Below, one piece after another: positions 54,489-63,038 of a stretch of DNA of 64,000 nt. Under the pieces are notes generated by a model. That model was not told the origin of the DNA, searched no databases, and was given only the letters and a program-made list of their open reading frames with translations. Numbering within the stretch: the stretch's first letter is position 1; each line of letters starts with the position of its first letter. This stretch comes from JAAYAO01 sp051133435 (GTDB taxonomy: Bacteria > Actinomycetota > Actinomycetes > Propionibacteriales > Propionibacteriaceae), in NCBI RefSeq assembly GCF_051133435.1, contig NZ_JBPGNY010000001.1, positions 930,001-994,000 on the forward strand, given 5' to 3'. The position numbers and the translations under genes are program-made.

Positions 54489-55244
54489 TCAGTAGTAGAC
54501 CGCGATCGGTGCGACCGGCCCGGGGATGCACTGCACCGGGGTGTCGAAGATGTCGGTCAGCACCTCGTCGCGAATGATCTCCTCGGGCGTGCCGAAACAC
54601 ACCACCCGGCTGTCCTTCATCGCGCAGATCCGGTCGGCATAGCGTCCGGCGAAGTTGATGTCGTGCAACACCACCACCACGGTGCGGCCCAGTTCGTCGG
54701 CGGCATCGCGCAGCAGCCTCATGATCTGCACGCCGTGACGCATGTCCAGGTTGTTCAGTGGCTCGTCCAACAGCAGGTAGTCGGTGTCCTGGGCAAGCAC
54801 CATCGCCACATAGGCGCGTTGCCGTTGTCCGCCGGACAGTTCGTCGAGGTAGCGGCCCTGCAATTGGCCGAGGTCGAGGAAGTCGACCGCCTGATCGATC
54901 AGCGCCTGGTCGTGCTCGGTGAGCCGGCCCTTGGAGTACGGGAAACGCCCGAGACCGACCAATTGGCGCACCGTCAGCCGGGTGACGTAGTGGTTCTCCT
55001 GGCGCAGGATCGCCATCACCTTCGCCAGCTCGTTCGACGACGTGCGCCGGATGTCGTGCCCGGCGACCTCGATCGACCCGCCGTCCATCTCGGTGAGCCG
55101 GCCGGCCATCGTCAGCAGGGTGGATTTGCCGGCTCCGTTCGGGCCGATCAGCGCGGTCACCCCGCCGGCGGGCAGGTCGAGGTCGACCGGGCCGATCTGC
55201 ACCTCGGAGCTGTAGCGCTTCATGGCGCCGCGGATGCTGATCAC
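54489..55244 (-). CDS. Iron-siderophore ABC transporter, ATP-binding protein
   Basis: 251 aa from GTG 55244 (the longer open frame upstream is the shadow of the permease). Walker A GPNGAGKST, Q-loop RQENHY, signature LSGGQRQRA, Walker B YLLLDEP, and the His switch LHD. The order fits the FepC/FhuC group. It energises uptake through the two permeases upstream and overlaps the nearer one by 4 bases. Its stop is 19 bases from the convergent hydrolase-fusion gene. Confidence 0.95.
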   Translation of the reverse strand: MISIRGAMKRYSSEVQIGPVDLDLPAGGVTALIGPNGAGKSTLLTMAGRLTEMDGGSIEVAGHDIRRTSSNELAKVMAILRQENHYVTRLTVRQLVGLGRFPYSKGRLTEHDQALIDQAVDFLDLGQLQGRYLDELSGGQRQRAYVAMVLAQDTDYLLLDEPLNNLDMRHGVQIMRLLRDAADELGRTVVVVLHDINFAGRYADRICAMKDSRVVCFGTPEEIIRDEVLTDIFDTPVQCIPGPVAPIAVYY

Positions 55245-56296
55245 AGCCGTCCCTTTCGCAGCAGGTGGACGATGAAGAAGGTGCCGCCGACGATCTCGAT
55301 GATGATGCCCACCGAGCCCTCGGCGTAGAACAGGTGCCGCAGCACGAAGTAGGCCCCAGCCAGCAGCACGATGCCGGTGAGCCACACAGTCGGGAACAGG
55401 TAGCGGTGGTCGAAGGTGTCGGCCAACTGGTAGGCGATCATCGCGACCAGGAATCCCAGGAAGGCCAACGGCCCGACCAGCGAGGTGGTCACCGCCATCA
55501 GCACCGCGATCAGCATCAACATCACGATCGATTCGCGTTTGTGGTTGATGCCCAGGTTGGTGGCCACGTCCCGGCCCAGGGCGATCACGTTCAGGGTTCG
55601 GGCGCGCAACCACAGGTATCCGCCGGCCAGCCCGGCGAGCACCATCGCCGCCGGTAGGTAGGTGGCGTCCGCGTTGGCGATGCTGCCGATCAACCGGGCG
55701 GTGAGGACGTCGAACTCGCCCGGGGTGAGCAGCCGCTGCATGAAGGTGGCCAGCGCACCCAGCCCGGTGCCCAGGATGATGCCGACCAGCAGGGTGAGGT
55801 GGATGCCGGCGCGGCGGCCGGTCAGCAGCCAGCCGTACAGCAGGGCGGCGAATCCGACCATCAGCCCGACCTGGCCGAGGTACTGCCACACCCCTTGCAC
55901 CATGGTGGCGCCGGCGACACCGAAGAGGAACACCGCGCCGGTTTGCACCACCCGGTACAGCGACTCGAAGCCCATGATCGCCGGGGTGATGATCCGGTTG
56001 TTGGTGATGGTGTGAAAGGCGACGGTGGCGATGCCCTGGCAGAAGGCGACCACCACCACGATCACCATGTTGGTGGCGCGCAGTTCGGCGATCCGCCAGA
56101 ACCCCCTGCTGCCCAGCGGCATCGGGTTGTCCCAGGCCAGGTTCGCGAACAGCAGGGCGGGGGCGGCGATCGCCAGGCAGATCAGGATCAGCCAGTACCG
56201 ACGGGCCGCGGCCGGGGTCGGGAAGGCGCCCGCGTGTCGGTGCCGGTGTCGGTACCGGTGCGGTTCGGTGCCGGCCAGGGCGGTGAGCTCAGCCAC
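55241..56296 (-). CDS. FecCD-family siderophore ABC permease (second)
   Basis: 351 aa from GTG 56296, overlapping the first permease by 8 bases. About nine membrane segments. FecCD signs: the VGPLAFLGFLVAMIAYQLADTFDHR region (core GPLAFLGFLV) and the TNLGINHKRE loop, which replaces a common conserved stretch before the last helices and would contact the ATPase. It forms a heterodimeric channel with the preceding permease. A His/Arg-rich, repetitive N-terminus (HRYRHRHRHAGAF) is unusual and cytoplasmic. Confidence 0.92.
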   Translation of the reverse strand: MAELTALAGTEPHRYRHRHRHAGAFPTPAAARRYWLILICLAIAAPALLFANLAWDNPMPLGSRGFWRIAELRATNMVIVVVVAFCQGIATVAFHTITNNRIITPAIMGFESLYRVVQTGAVFLFGVAGATMVQGVWQYLGQVGLMVGFAALLYGWLLTGRRAGIHLTLLVGIILGTGLGALATFMQRLLTPGEFDVLTARLIGSIANADATYLPAAMVLAGLAGGYLWLRARTLNVIALGRDVATNLGINHKRESIVMLMLIAVLMAVTTSLVGPLAFLGFLVAMIAYQLADTFDHRYLFPTVWLTGIVLLAGAYFVLRHLFYAEGSVGIIIEIVGGTFFIVHLLRKGRL

Positions 56297-57302
56297 GCCG
56301 CTGCCTCAGCAACAGGGCGATGAAGACCACCGCGCCGACCACGGCCAGGATCAGGGCCACCGGCACCTCGAAGGGGGCGATGATGACCCGTCCGATGATG
56401 TCGCAGACGGTCACCATCGCGACGCCGAGCAGGCCCACCCAGGGCAGGTTGGAGCGCAGGTTGTCGCCCCGGTACAGCGAGACGATGTTGGGCACGATCA
56501 GGCCGAGGAAGGGCAGGTTGCCGACCACGACGGTGACGATGCCGCTGGCCGCGGCGATCAGGCCGGTGCCGAGCAGAATCACCAGCTTGTAGTTGACCCC
56601 GACATTGGTGGCGAAGTCCTGGCCGAGCCCGACCACGGTGAATCGATCTGCGGCGATGAAGATCGCCAGCACGATCAGCGCGATCAGCCACAGTGGCTCG
56701 TACTGCCCGCGCAGTACCGAGGTGAAGGAGCCGAGAAACCAGACCCCCATGCTCTGCAGCATGTTGGTGGCCAGGGCGAGATAGGTGGAGATCGCGCCGA
56801 CCACCCCGCCGAGCATGATGCCGACGATCGGCACGATGATCGATGAGCGCAGCGTGATCCGGCGCAGGATCAGGAAGAAGATCATCGTGCCGCCGAAGGC
56901 CGTCAGCACCGCGACGGCCATTTTGGTCAGCAGGGAGGCCTGCGGGGCCAGGATCATCACCATCAGCAGGCCGAGCCCGGCCCATTCGGTGGTGCCGGTG
57001 GTGGTCGGTTCGACGAACCGGTTCTGGGTGAGCTGTTGCATCACCAGGCCCGACATCGCCATCGCCGCACCGGCCAGCACCAGCGCCGCGGTGCGCGGAA
57101 TCCGGGTGATCGCGAACATCTGCCAGCCGTCCGGATTGGTCCAGATGTCGTAAGCCCCGACGAACAGCGACGCGGTCACCAGAGCTCCGGTGAGGATCAC
57201 GCCCAGTACCAGGGGCCGGGTGAACAGCGTGCTCTTCGCTCGCCGATGTGTCCCGGCGCCGGCGGTGAGCAGGTCGGGGGCGATGTCGGTGTGGGTGCTC
57301 AT
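56289..57302 (-). CDS. FecCD-family siderophore ABC permease (first)
   Basis: 337 aa. Nine to ten membrane segments. Family motifs: AMAMSGLVMQQLTQNRFVEP near the N-terminus (G-x-x-x-Q-x-x-x-x-N-x-x-x-x-P), VGNLPFLGLIVPNIVSLYRG and ATNVGVNYK. It pairs with the second permease to make the transmembrane channel for a ferric siderophore or haem-like ligand. It begins 55 bases after the binding-protein gene. Confidence 0.93.
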   Translation of the reverse strand: MSTHTDIAPDLLTAGAGTHRRAKSTLFTRPLVLGVILTGALVTASLFVGAYDIWTNPDGWQMFAITRIPRTAALVLAGAAMAMSGLVMQQLTQNRFVEPTTTGTTEWAGLGLLMVMILAPQASLLTKMAVAVLTAFGGTMIFFLILRRITLRSSIIVPIVGIMLGGVVGAISTYLALATNMLQSMGVWFLGSFTSVLRGQYEPLWLIALIVLAIFIAADRFTVVGLGQDFATNVGVNYKLVILLGTGLIAAASGIVTVVVGNLPFLGLIVPNIVSLYRGDNLRSNLPWVGLLGVAMVTVCDIIGRVIIAPFEVPVALILAVVGAVVFIALLLRQRRG

Positions 57303-57357
57303 GGGGTTGCCTTCCCACGGGTGGGGCCGGGTCGGGCCGGCCCCACCCGAAGCCGGA

Positions 57358-58353
57358 TCAGTTGGCCTTTTCCATCGCTTCGGCCAGCGCGTTGAAGAAC
57401 TCGGTGTAGGTCTGGATCGACTCGTTGATGTAGGTGTCGGCGGGCATGTAGACGATCTGGCCCTTCTGCACCGCGGTCACGTTCTTCAGCGCCGGCGACT
57501 CGGCGAGCAGTTCGTTGGCCGGGGTGTACTTCTCGCCGGTGTTGGCGCTGATCGCGGCATCCCGGTCCATCACCAGAATCCAATCGGGGTTCGACTGGGC
57601 GATCGCCTCGACGGAGATGTCGTCACCCTGGTGATCGGTGGAACCCTCGGCTTCCAGGGCCGGGGTCAGGCCGAGGATGTCGAAGACCGGGCCCAGGGTG
57701 CGTCCCGAACCGGGGGCGGCGTAGTTGATCTCACCGCCGGAGGTGATCACCGCCATCACCTTGTCGCCGGACTTGTAGGCGGCCTTGACCCGTTCGATCG
57801 AGGTGTCGAAGTCGGTGACCAACTGGGCTGCCTCGTCCTGCTTGTCGAAGATCTTTCCGAGCCCCTCGGTCTGGCGACGCAGTTCGGCATCGAGGGGTTC
57901 ACCCTCGCGCGGATCGAGTTCGATCATGGTGGCATCGGGGGCAAGCTTCTTGATGTCGGCGTAGTGCTGGGCGAATCGCTGGCCGTTGATCACCACATCG
58001 GGTTCGGCGGCGACGATCGCCTCGAGGTCCGGTTCCTTGTGGGTTCCGAGGTCGATGATCGACTCGTCCTTGCGGTAGGACAGTTCGCTCGACATCAGCC
58101 GCTTCGGGGCGGCGGTGAGTTCGATGTTCCACTGGGAGAGGGTCTCGAAGCTGCGGCTGTCGGTGGCGACGACCTTGGCCGGGTTCACCGGCACTTCGTG
58201 GGTACCGTGGTTGTCCTCGATCTGCACGGTCTTGGCTTCCCCACCCGTGCCCGGTCCGGTGTCGGCTCCGGAGTCGGTGGCGCAGGCGGTCAGCGCGAGT
58301 GCCGCGGCCAGGCCGCCGATCAGGGCCAGGCGACCCTGTAACGTCGTTGTCAT
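57358..58353 (-). CDS. Iron-siderophore ABC transporter substrate-binding lipoprotein
   Basis: 331 aa from ATG 58353. Signal peptide with lipobox L-T-A-C (Cys24). FepB/FhuD-type class III binding fold: PAKVVATDSRSFETL, then EPDLEAIVAAEPDVVI, and the long backbone helix joining two lobes. The EAIAQSNPDWILVMDRD region is typical of catecholate or mixed siderophore binders, without pinning down the ligand. First gene of the operon binding protein, permease, permease, ATPase. Two IdeR/DtxR-type boxes 107-145 bases upstream imply iron-dependent repression. Confidence 0.94.
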   Translation of the reverse strand: MTTTLQGRLALIGGLAAALALTACATDSGADTGPGTGGEAKTVQIEDNHGTHEVPVNPAKVVATDSRSFETLSQWNIELTAAPKRLMSSELSYRKDESIIDLGTHKEPDLEAIVAAEPDVVINGQRFAQHYADIKKLAPDATMIELDPREGEPLDAELRRQTEGLGKIFDKQDEAAQLVTDFDTSIERVKAAYKSGDKVMAVITSGGEINYAAPGSGRTLGPVFDILGLTPALEAEGSTDHQGDDISVEAIAQSNPDWILVMDRDAAISANTGEKYTPANELLAESPALKNVTAVQKGQIVYMPADTYINESIQTYTEFFNALAEAMEKAN

Positions 58354-58752
58354 CGAAAGTGTCCTTGTCGGGTTGTGATCGCGGGTCGATCCGCTGTGGT
58401 CCGGAACGTCGGGCGTCCGGTTGTGGTCACTCTCACCGTCCGAGCCGCGCGCCAACTCATTAGGCAAGGCTTACCTATATGAGGTAAGGCTCACCTAAGG
58501 AAACACATCGGCGGCGGTGTTCGCCAGTCGGTCTCACTGCCTGGGACGAGCGCATCGGCGGGTCCGAACGTCGATCGGCACTGCCGACCAGGGGAGCCGC
58601 GGCCCGGGTAACATCCCGTCCAGTTGTGATCGGTAGCGGGGTCCGATCCGCAGAATCAGGTGCAGGCCTCTGCCTCACGAAGACGCGCAGATCGCGCTCG
58701 GAGTCGAGGCGGGAGTGCGGGACACATCTCGTCGTATCCAAGGATGGATTTC
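58354..58752. other. Intergenic region between siderophore operon and the gene at 58753
   Basis: About 400 bases without a convincing gene. It holds the two IdeR boxes (58460-58498) near the siderophore side. The rest (58500-58740) is GC-rich without a clear promoter or repeat; a TTGTGA at about 58623 has no matching -10. Confidence 0.6.
58460..58498 (-). promoter_or_regulatory. Tandem IdeR/DtxR-type iron boxes
   Basis: Two 19-bp sites, 58460-58478 (TTAGGCAAGGCTTACCTAT) and 58480-58498 (reverse strand TTAGGTGAGCCTTACCTCA), one base apart. Against the consensus TTAGGTTAGCCTAACCTAA they match at 14 and 16 of 19 positions by hand count. They lie upstream of the siderophore-binding gene and probably cover its promoter, so iron-loaded IdeR would block the importer. 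Confidence 0.88.
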
Positions 58753-60060
58753 ATGGCAGTACCGAAACCCGGGCCCAGTGCCTCCGGCCCCACACCGGAG
58801 TTGTCGGCCGAAGCCGATCAGTGCATCCGCGACGTGCTCCGGGGTGAGGCCCGCGCCGACCGTTCGGCCTATCCCCCGGTGGTCATCGGCAGCGATGACG
58901 TGCCCTTCCGGCCCAGGGAGTTGATGGAGCGCTATCTCGCGACGCTTCCCGATGGCGACTTCCCGTACGACGAGGCCGTGCAGTTCTGTGATGCTCTGCG
59001 CAAGCTGAGTCGATGGGCTGAGATCGAAACACCCCTCGAGGAGTTCGCCAAGGCGAGCATCCGGGTTGACGACTCCGGTGCCGAGCCGGATGAGTCACTT
59101 CTCCGTTTCGCCTGCCACGTGGCGGTGTGTTTCACGGTGTACGGGGAGAGCTTCAGTGTTGTGACCACCGATCGTCTGTTGGCGCTTGTCTCGCGCTTTC
59201 GTCCCGACATGGTCAAGGAGCTGAAGAAGAACGGCACGGGACGGCTCCCTGCCGACCTGCAGAACCACACCTCGAGCCTGATCACCGCCACTGCCAACGA
59301 TGCCTTCGGCGAGGTGCGGATCAACCTCAAGGGCACGAGCCGTGAGCACTATGCCGAAGCACTGAACCACCTGTGCCGTCTGCTCGAACACCCGCAGTTT
59401 CCACAGAGCTATTCCGTTGCGGTGCGCGGTGGCGAGAAGACCGTGCTGCCGATCGCGGGATTGCCGAAGAAGCCCATCCATCACCTGATCGCCGGGGCCG
59501 CGCAATGGGAGTTGCATGCAGAACTTGAGCGCTACGCCCGGTTGGCGATGCGCGAGTACGCCGAGTACACCAACTTCGGTGATGAACTCGTGGTACTTCC
59601 CGGCTCGTTCGCCGTCTTCGCGCTCGGGATGACGGACGAGCAGTGGTGGCCGTTGGTCAACGACTACTTCGCGCTGTGCGACGACGAACACTCCTCGGTG
59701 CAGCAGAAGTTCCTTCATGCCTTCATCAAGAAGTTCGGTTTCACAGCACTGACCGTGCCCATCTTCATCCGTGGTGTGGTCTCGACAGAGGACTTCCGGG
59801 CCGCGAAGGAGTTCCCCGAGCTGGTCGCCAACCCGGCCAGCCTCGATGCGCTGATCGCGGTCAAGGCACACGTCGAAGATCTGGTGAGCGCTGATGACCT
59901 CGACGACTTCGACGACGAGGACGCGGACCTCGGCCACTGGGTATGGCACGAAATGATCACTCCCGCCATCTGGGGCACGGCGGCCAAGAAACACGGCGCG
60001 AAGGTTCTTGCTTCGGCTCCGGAGGACCTGATCGACAGATACCAGCAGGTGTTTGCCTGA
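58753..60060 (+). CDS. Unrecognised protein, about 435 aa
   Basis: Start ATG 58753 preferred (AAGGA 58739-58743, 10 bases upstream); ATG 58744 is three codons longer but sits on the ribosome site. No signal peptide or membrane segment. The chain is acidic and mostly helical in look, with a very acidic stretch near residue 385 (DDLDDFDDEDADLGHW). A striking block reads CDDEHSSVQQKFLHAFIKKFG. It may belong to an uncharacterised cytoplasmic family (DUF6138-like is a guess from memory). The gene stands alone; codon use looks less GC-biased than its neighbours, which may mean transfer. Function unknown. Confidence 0.65.
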   Translation: MAVPKPGPSASGPTPELSAEADQCIRDVLRGEARADRSAYPPVVIGSDDVPFRPRELMERYLATLPDGDFPYDEAVQFCDALRKLSRWAEIETPLEEFAKASIRVDDSGAEPDESLLRFACHVAVCFTVYGESFSVVTTDRLLALVSRFRPDMVKELKKNGTGRLPADLQNHTSSLITATANDAFGEVRINLKGTSREHYAEALNHLCRLLEHPQFPQSYSVAVRGGEKTVLPIAGLPKKPIHHLIAGAAQWELHAELERYARLAMREYAEYTNFGDELVVLPGSFAVFALGMTDEQWWPLVNDYFALCDDEHSSVQQKFLHAFIKKFGFTALTVPIFIRGVVSTEDFRAAKEFPELVANPASLDALIAVKAHVEDLVSADDLDDFDDEDADLGHWVWHEMITPAIWGTAAKKHGAKVLASAPEDLIDRYQQVFA

Positions 60061-60244
60061 TCCGCATGGCCGACGCCACTCGGAGGGGTGACGCCACGGC
60101 CGGGCAGTGCGTGTTGGCCCACTACCGCGCCGGTGTGATCTTGCTCGCTCCGACGCCGGTTCGGACCCGCCGACCGTGCCCGTCCCCGCGGCCTACACTG
60201 CCAACGATGGGCGGGAACGGCCCGCCCGAAGCGCAAGTGAGTGG

Positions 60245-61693
60245 ATGATGGCCGTCAAGTTCTACGCGGGCGAACAACTGCCGCTGGAGATGCACAAGGT
60301 GCGGATTGTGCAGAAGCTGACCCTGCCGCCGATCGAGGAGCGACTGACCGCCCTCACCGAGGCCGGCAACAACACCTTCCTGCTGCAGAACGCCGACGTT
60401 TTCCTCGACATGCTCACCGATTCGGGCGTCAACGCGATGAGCGATCGACAGCAGGCCGCGATGCTCACCGCGGACGATTCCTACGCCGGCTCCGCCACCT
60501 TCACCCGGCTGGCCGCCACCATCGAGGAGATCTTCGGTACGCCCTACTTCCTGCCCGCCCATCAGGGCCGGGCCTGCGAGAACATCATCGCCCACGCCTG
60601 GGTGCGCGAGGGCTCGGTGGTGCCGATGAACTACCACTTCACCACCACCAAATCGCACATCACGATGCGCGGCGGCCGGGTCGAGGAGGTGATCGCCGAG
60701 GCCGGTCTGCGGGTCGAATCCGACGACCGGTTCAAGGGCGATGTCGACCTCGACAAACTCGCCGCGCTGATCGAACAGGTCGGTGCCGAGAACATCCCCT
60801 TCGTCCGGATGGAGGCCGGCACCAACCTGATCGGTGGGCAGCCGGTGTCGTTGGCGAACTTCCGCGCGGTCGGTGAACTCTGCCGCCGGCACGGGCTGCG
60901 CTATGTGTTGGACGCCTCGCTGCTGCAGGACAACCTGCACTTCATCGCCTCCTGCGAGGAGGGGTGGACCGACGCGTCGATCGCCGAGATCACCCGGGCG
61001 ATCTGTGACGAGTTCGACCTGATCTACTTCTCGGGCCGCAAGCTCGGGTTCGGTCGCGGTGGCGGCATCATCACCCGGTCGAAGGAGCTGTACCAGGAAC
61101 TGCGCGGGCTGGTGCCGCTGTTCGAAGGGTTCCTCACCTACGGCGGGATGTCGGTGCGCGAGATGGAAGCGCTCGCGATCGGGCTGGAGGAAACGATGGA
61201 CCCCGAGGTGATCAACCAGGGTCCGGAGTTCATCGCCCACATGGCCAAGGAACTGCTGGCCCGCGACGTGCCGATCGTCACCCCGCCCGGCGGGCTCGGC
61301 GTGCACATCGACGCCGGACGTTTCATTCCCCAGGTACCCCAGGAGCAGTACCCGTCCGGCGCCTTGGCCGCCGCGGTGTACCTGACCAGCGGGGTGCGCG
61401 GGATGGAGCGCGGCACGCTCTCGGAGCAGCGCGAACCGGACGGTTCGGAGCGCCTGGCCGACATGGAGTTGTTGCGGCTGGCCGTGCCGCGGCGGGTGTT
61501 CACGCTCTCGCAGTTGTCCTACGCCGTCGACCGGATTGCCTGGCTGCACGAGAATCGCGAGCTGATCGGTGGCCTGGAGTTCACCGATGAGCCGGAGATC
61601 CTGCGGTTCTTCTACGGACGGTTGGCGCCGATCGGCGAGTGGCAGCATGACCTGGTGGCGGCCTTCCGCCGCGACTTCGGCGACTCCTTGTGA
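60245..61693 (+). CDS. PLP-dependent beta-eliminating lyase (tyrosine phenol-lyase/tryptophanase family)
   Basis: 482 aa from ATG 60245 (or 60248). Fold type I PLP enzyme: HQGRACENI phosphate-binding region, aromatic stacking part FTTTKSH, VLDAS, and the Schiff-base Lys266 in YFSGRKLGFGRGGG (classical members have S-x-K-K-D). Near the end SGVRGMERGTLS has Arg389 where Citrobacter tyrosine phenol-lyase has Arg381, which binds the phenol OH, whereas tryptophanase has Val; the M-E-R-G context matches the former. So a phenolic amino acid is more likely than tryptophan as substrate, with release of pyruvate and ammonia. A TACACT box (about 60194) may be its -10. Confidence 0.85.
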   Translation: MMAVKFYAGEQLPLEMHKVRIVQKLTLPPIEERLTALTEAGNNTFLLQNADVFLDMLTDSGVNAMSDRQQAAMLTADDSYAGSATFTRLAATIEEIFGTPYFLPAHQGRACENIIAHAWVREGSVVPMNYHFTTTKSHITMRGGRVEEVIAEAGLRVESDDRFKGDVDLDKLAALIEQVGAENIPFVRMEAGTNLIGGQPVSLANFRAVGELCRRHGLRYVLDASLLQDNLHFIASCEEGWTDASIAEITRAICDEFDLIYFSGRKLGFGRGGGIITRSKELYQELRGLVPLFEGFLTYGGMSVREMEALAIGLEETMDPEVINQGPEFIAHMAKELLARDVPIVTPPGGLGVHIDAGRFIPQVPQEQYPSGALAAAVYLTSGVRGMERGTLSEQREPDGSERLADMELLRLAVPRRVFTLSQLSYAVDRIAWLHENRELIGGLEFTDEPEILRFFYGRLAPIGEWQHDLVAAFRRDFGDSL

Positions 61694-61767
61694 CCGCTGC
61701 CTCTTCGGACCGCGCGCACTTTCGACCGCACGCTTCCTTGACCACGTGCGCCCGCCCTGTGGCACCG

Positions 61768-61773
61768 TAGGCT
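61768..61773 (+). promoter_or_regulatory. TAGGCT -10 element before the proline-rich membrane protein
   Basis: TAGGCT about 39 bases before ATG 61812, which also has GAGGAG (61800-61805). A leader of about 30 bases is expected. Same -10 form as at mutA and the DUF202 pair. Confidence 0.35.
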
Positions 61774-61811
61774 GACGCCGTCCGATACCCGCGACGCCCG
61801 AGGAGCGCGAT

Positions 61812-62477
61812 ATGGCCCACCCACCACCGGGGTCACCCGCCTGGCCGCCGGCTTCGGGCTGGTCCGGCCAGCAGCCACCGCCGGACCCATATCGGCCGGG
61901 TGGTTTTCAACCCGCCGGCGCCCCGCCACCTCCCCCTGGTCACCCACAGCACGGCCATCCGCAGTACCCGGGCCATCCGCAGCCGATGGGCCCGCAGCAG
62001 CAGCCGCCGCATCAGGGACCACCCGCCGAACCCGTCCACGACTGGACGCTGGGCCCCTCGGCGATCCCGGGCGCAGTGCTGGCCCAACTCGGTGTGGTGG
62101 TCTCGGTGATCGGCTTGCTGGCCCCGTGGTGGAGCAAACCGGCCCGGTCGTACAACGGCATCGGGCACGTCGAATACCTGATGGGCTTCAACCCGTTCCT
62201 GGGCGGGCTGTTGATGGTCGGCATCGTGGTCAGCGGAATCTGCGCCTTCCTGGTGCTGACGGCCACGATCCTGTTCCTGGCCCAGAAGTCGCCCGGCTAC
62301 AAGGCGATGGCGCTGGTTCCGGCGATCATCGGCCTGCTGATCGGCATGATCATCCCGCTCTACTTCGTCCTCGACGGCAGCGGGCACATGGCGGGCCCGG
62401 CCACTTGGGCTTATGGTTTCGCCTTCGTGTTGTGCATCATCGGCGCGGCGATGCTGACCCGTCGTCCGGCCCTCTGA
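61812..62477 (+). CDS. Proline/glutamine-rich N-terminal, four-helix membrane protein
   Basis: 221 aa. Residues 1-75 are low-complexity, rich in Pro, Gly, Gln and His (repeats such as GHPQ), likely a cytoplasmic tail. Then four hydrophobic segments (about 85-105, 132-158, 172-195, 200-217) and a short basic end. Tails like this are frequent in actinobacterial membrane proteins of unknown role. The gene has a good ribosome site (GAGGAG, 61800-61805) and is convergent with the HIT gene 25 bases away. No function can be assigned. Confidence 0.75.
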   Translation: MAHPPPGSPAWPPASGWSGQQPPPDPYRPGGFQPAGAPPPPPGHPQHGHPQYPGHPQPMGPQQQPPHQGPPAEPVHDWTLGPSAIPGAVLAQLGVVVSVIGLLAPWWSKPARSYNGIGHVEYLMGFNPFLGGLLMVGIVVSGICAFLVLTATILFLAQKSPGYKAMALVPAIIGLLIGMIIPLYFVLDGSGHMAGPATWAYGFAFVLCIIGAAMLTRRPAL

Positions 62478-62502
62478 TTGCACCTGGTGGTTCGGGGGCC
62501 GG

Positions 62503-62916
62503 TCAGCCGGCTTGCAGTCGCTCGATCGCGGCGGTGAGTTCCTGCTGGGCCCGGTCGAATTCCTCGTCGTTGAGGCTCACCTGGGCCGAGGGGGCCAACT
62601 GGAAACCACTCATGTCGTCGGCACCGAAGACGTGAATGTGCAGGTGCGGCACCTCGAAGCCCGCGACCAGCGTGCCGACCCGGGACGCACCGGTGACCTG
62701 CTGCATCGCCTTGCCGACCAGCAGCGCCACATCGCTCAGGTGGGCCCACAGTTCGGGGTCACAATCGACCCAGTGGTCGACCTCCTCGACCGGCACCACC
62801 AAGGTGTGCCCGTAGGCCACCGGGCCGATGGACAGGAATGCAACCACCTTGTCGTCGCGGTACACGAATCGTCCGGGCAGTTCGCCGTTGATGATCTTGG
62901 TGAAGACAGTAGCCAT
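62503..62916 (-). CDS. HIT-family protein
   Basis: 137 aa. Histidine triad H-x-H-x-H in PHLHIHVFG, with the central His as nucleophile, preceded by the ALVVPVEEVDHW-type first half (seen as TLVVPVEEVDHWVD) and IINGELPGRFVYRDD at the start. Branch I/II HIT hydrolases cleave nucleoside phosphoramidates or dinucleotides and are usually single genes. It lies downstream of the FtsX-type permease gene, beyond a strong palindrome that should end that transcript, so it likely has its own promoter. Confidence 0.94.
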   Translation of the reverse strand: MATVFTKIINGELPGRFVYRDDKVVAFLSIGPVAYGHTLVVPVEEVDHWVDCDPELWAHLSDVALLVGKAMQQVTGASRVGTLVAGFEVPHLHIHVFGADDMSGFQLAPSAQVSLNDEEFDRAQQELTAAIERLQAG

Positions 62917-62964
62917 GCAGCCAGCCTATCGGCGGCCCGACCTGGAGCCGAGGTGTGCGGGGGT

Positions 62965-63038
62965 ACCAAAACCCCCAACTCAGCCCCGCGATCTGCCCGC
63001 TTCGGGCCGGATTCGTTGGGTGAGTTGGGGGTTTTGGT
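62965..63038. repeat. Long perfect palindrome (18-bp arms) between HIT and FtsX-type genes
   Basis: ACCAAAACCCCCAACTCA (62965-62982) and TGAGTTGGGGGTTTTGGT (63021-63038) are exact reverse complements; after one mismatch two more pairs form. The 38-base middle is GC-rich. It begins at the stop codon of the permease gene and could act as its terminator (T-run within the arm). The layout, arms with A/T-rich ends around a structured middle, resembles the palindromes at 26007 and 28533, but the sequence differs. Confidence 0.7.

Noticed and set aside
56220..56265. His/Arg repeat in the siderophore permease N-terminus as a possible frameshift
   Set aside because: The frame is open throughout and the start overlaps the upstream gene normally; a simple repeat expansion explains it.
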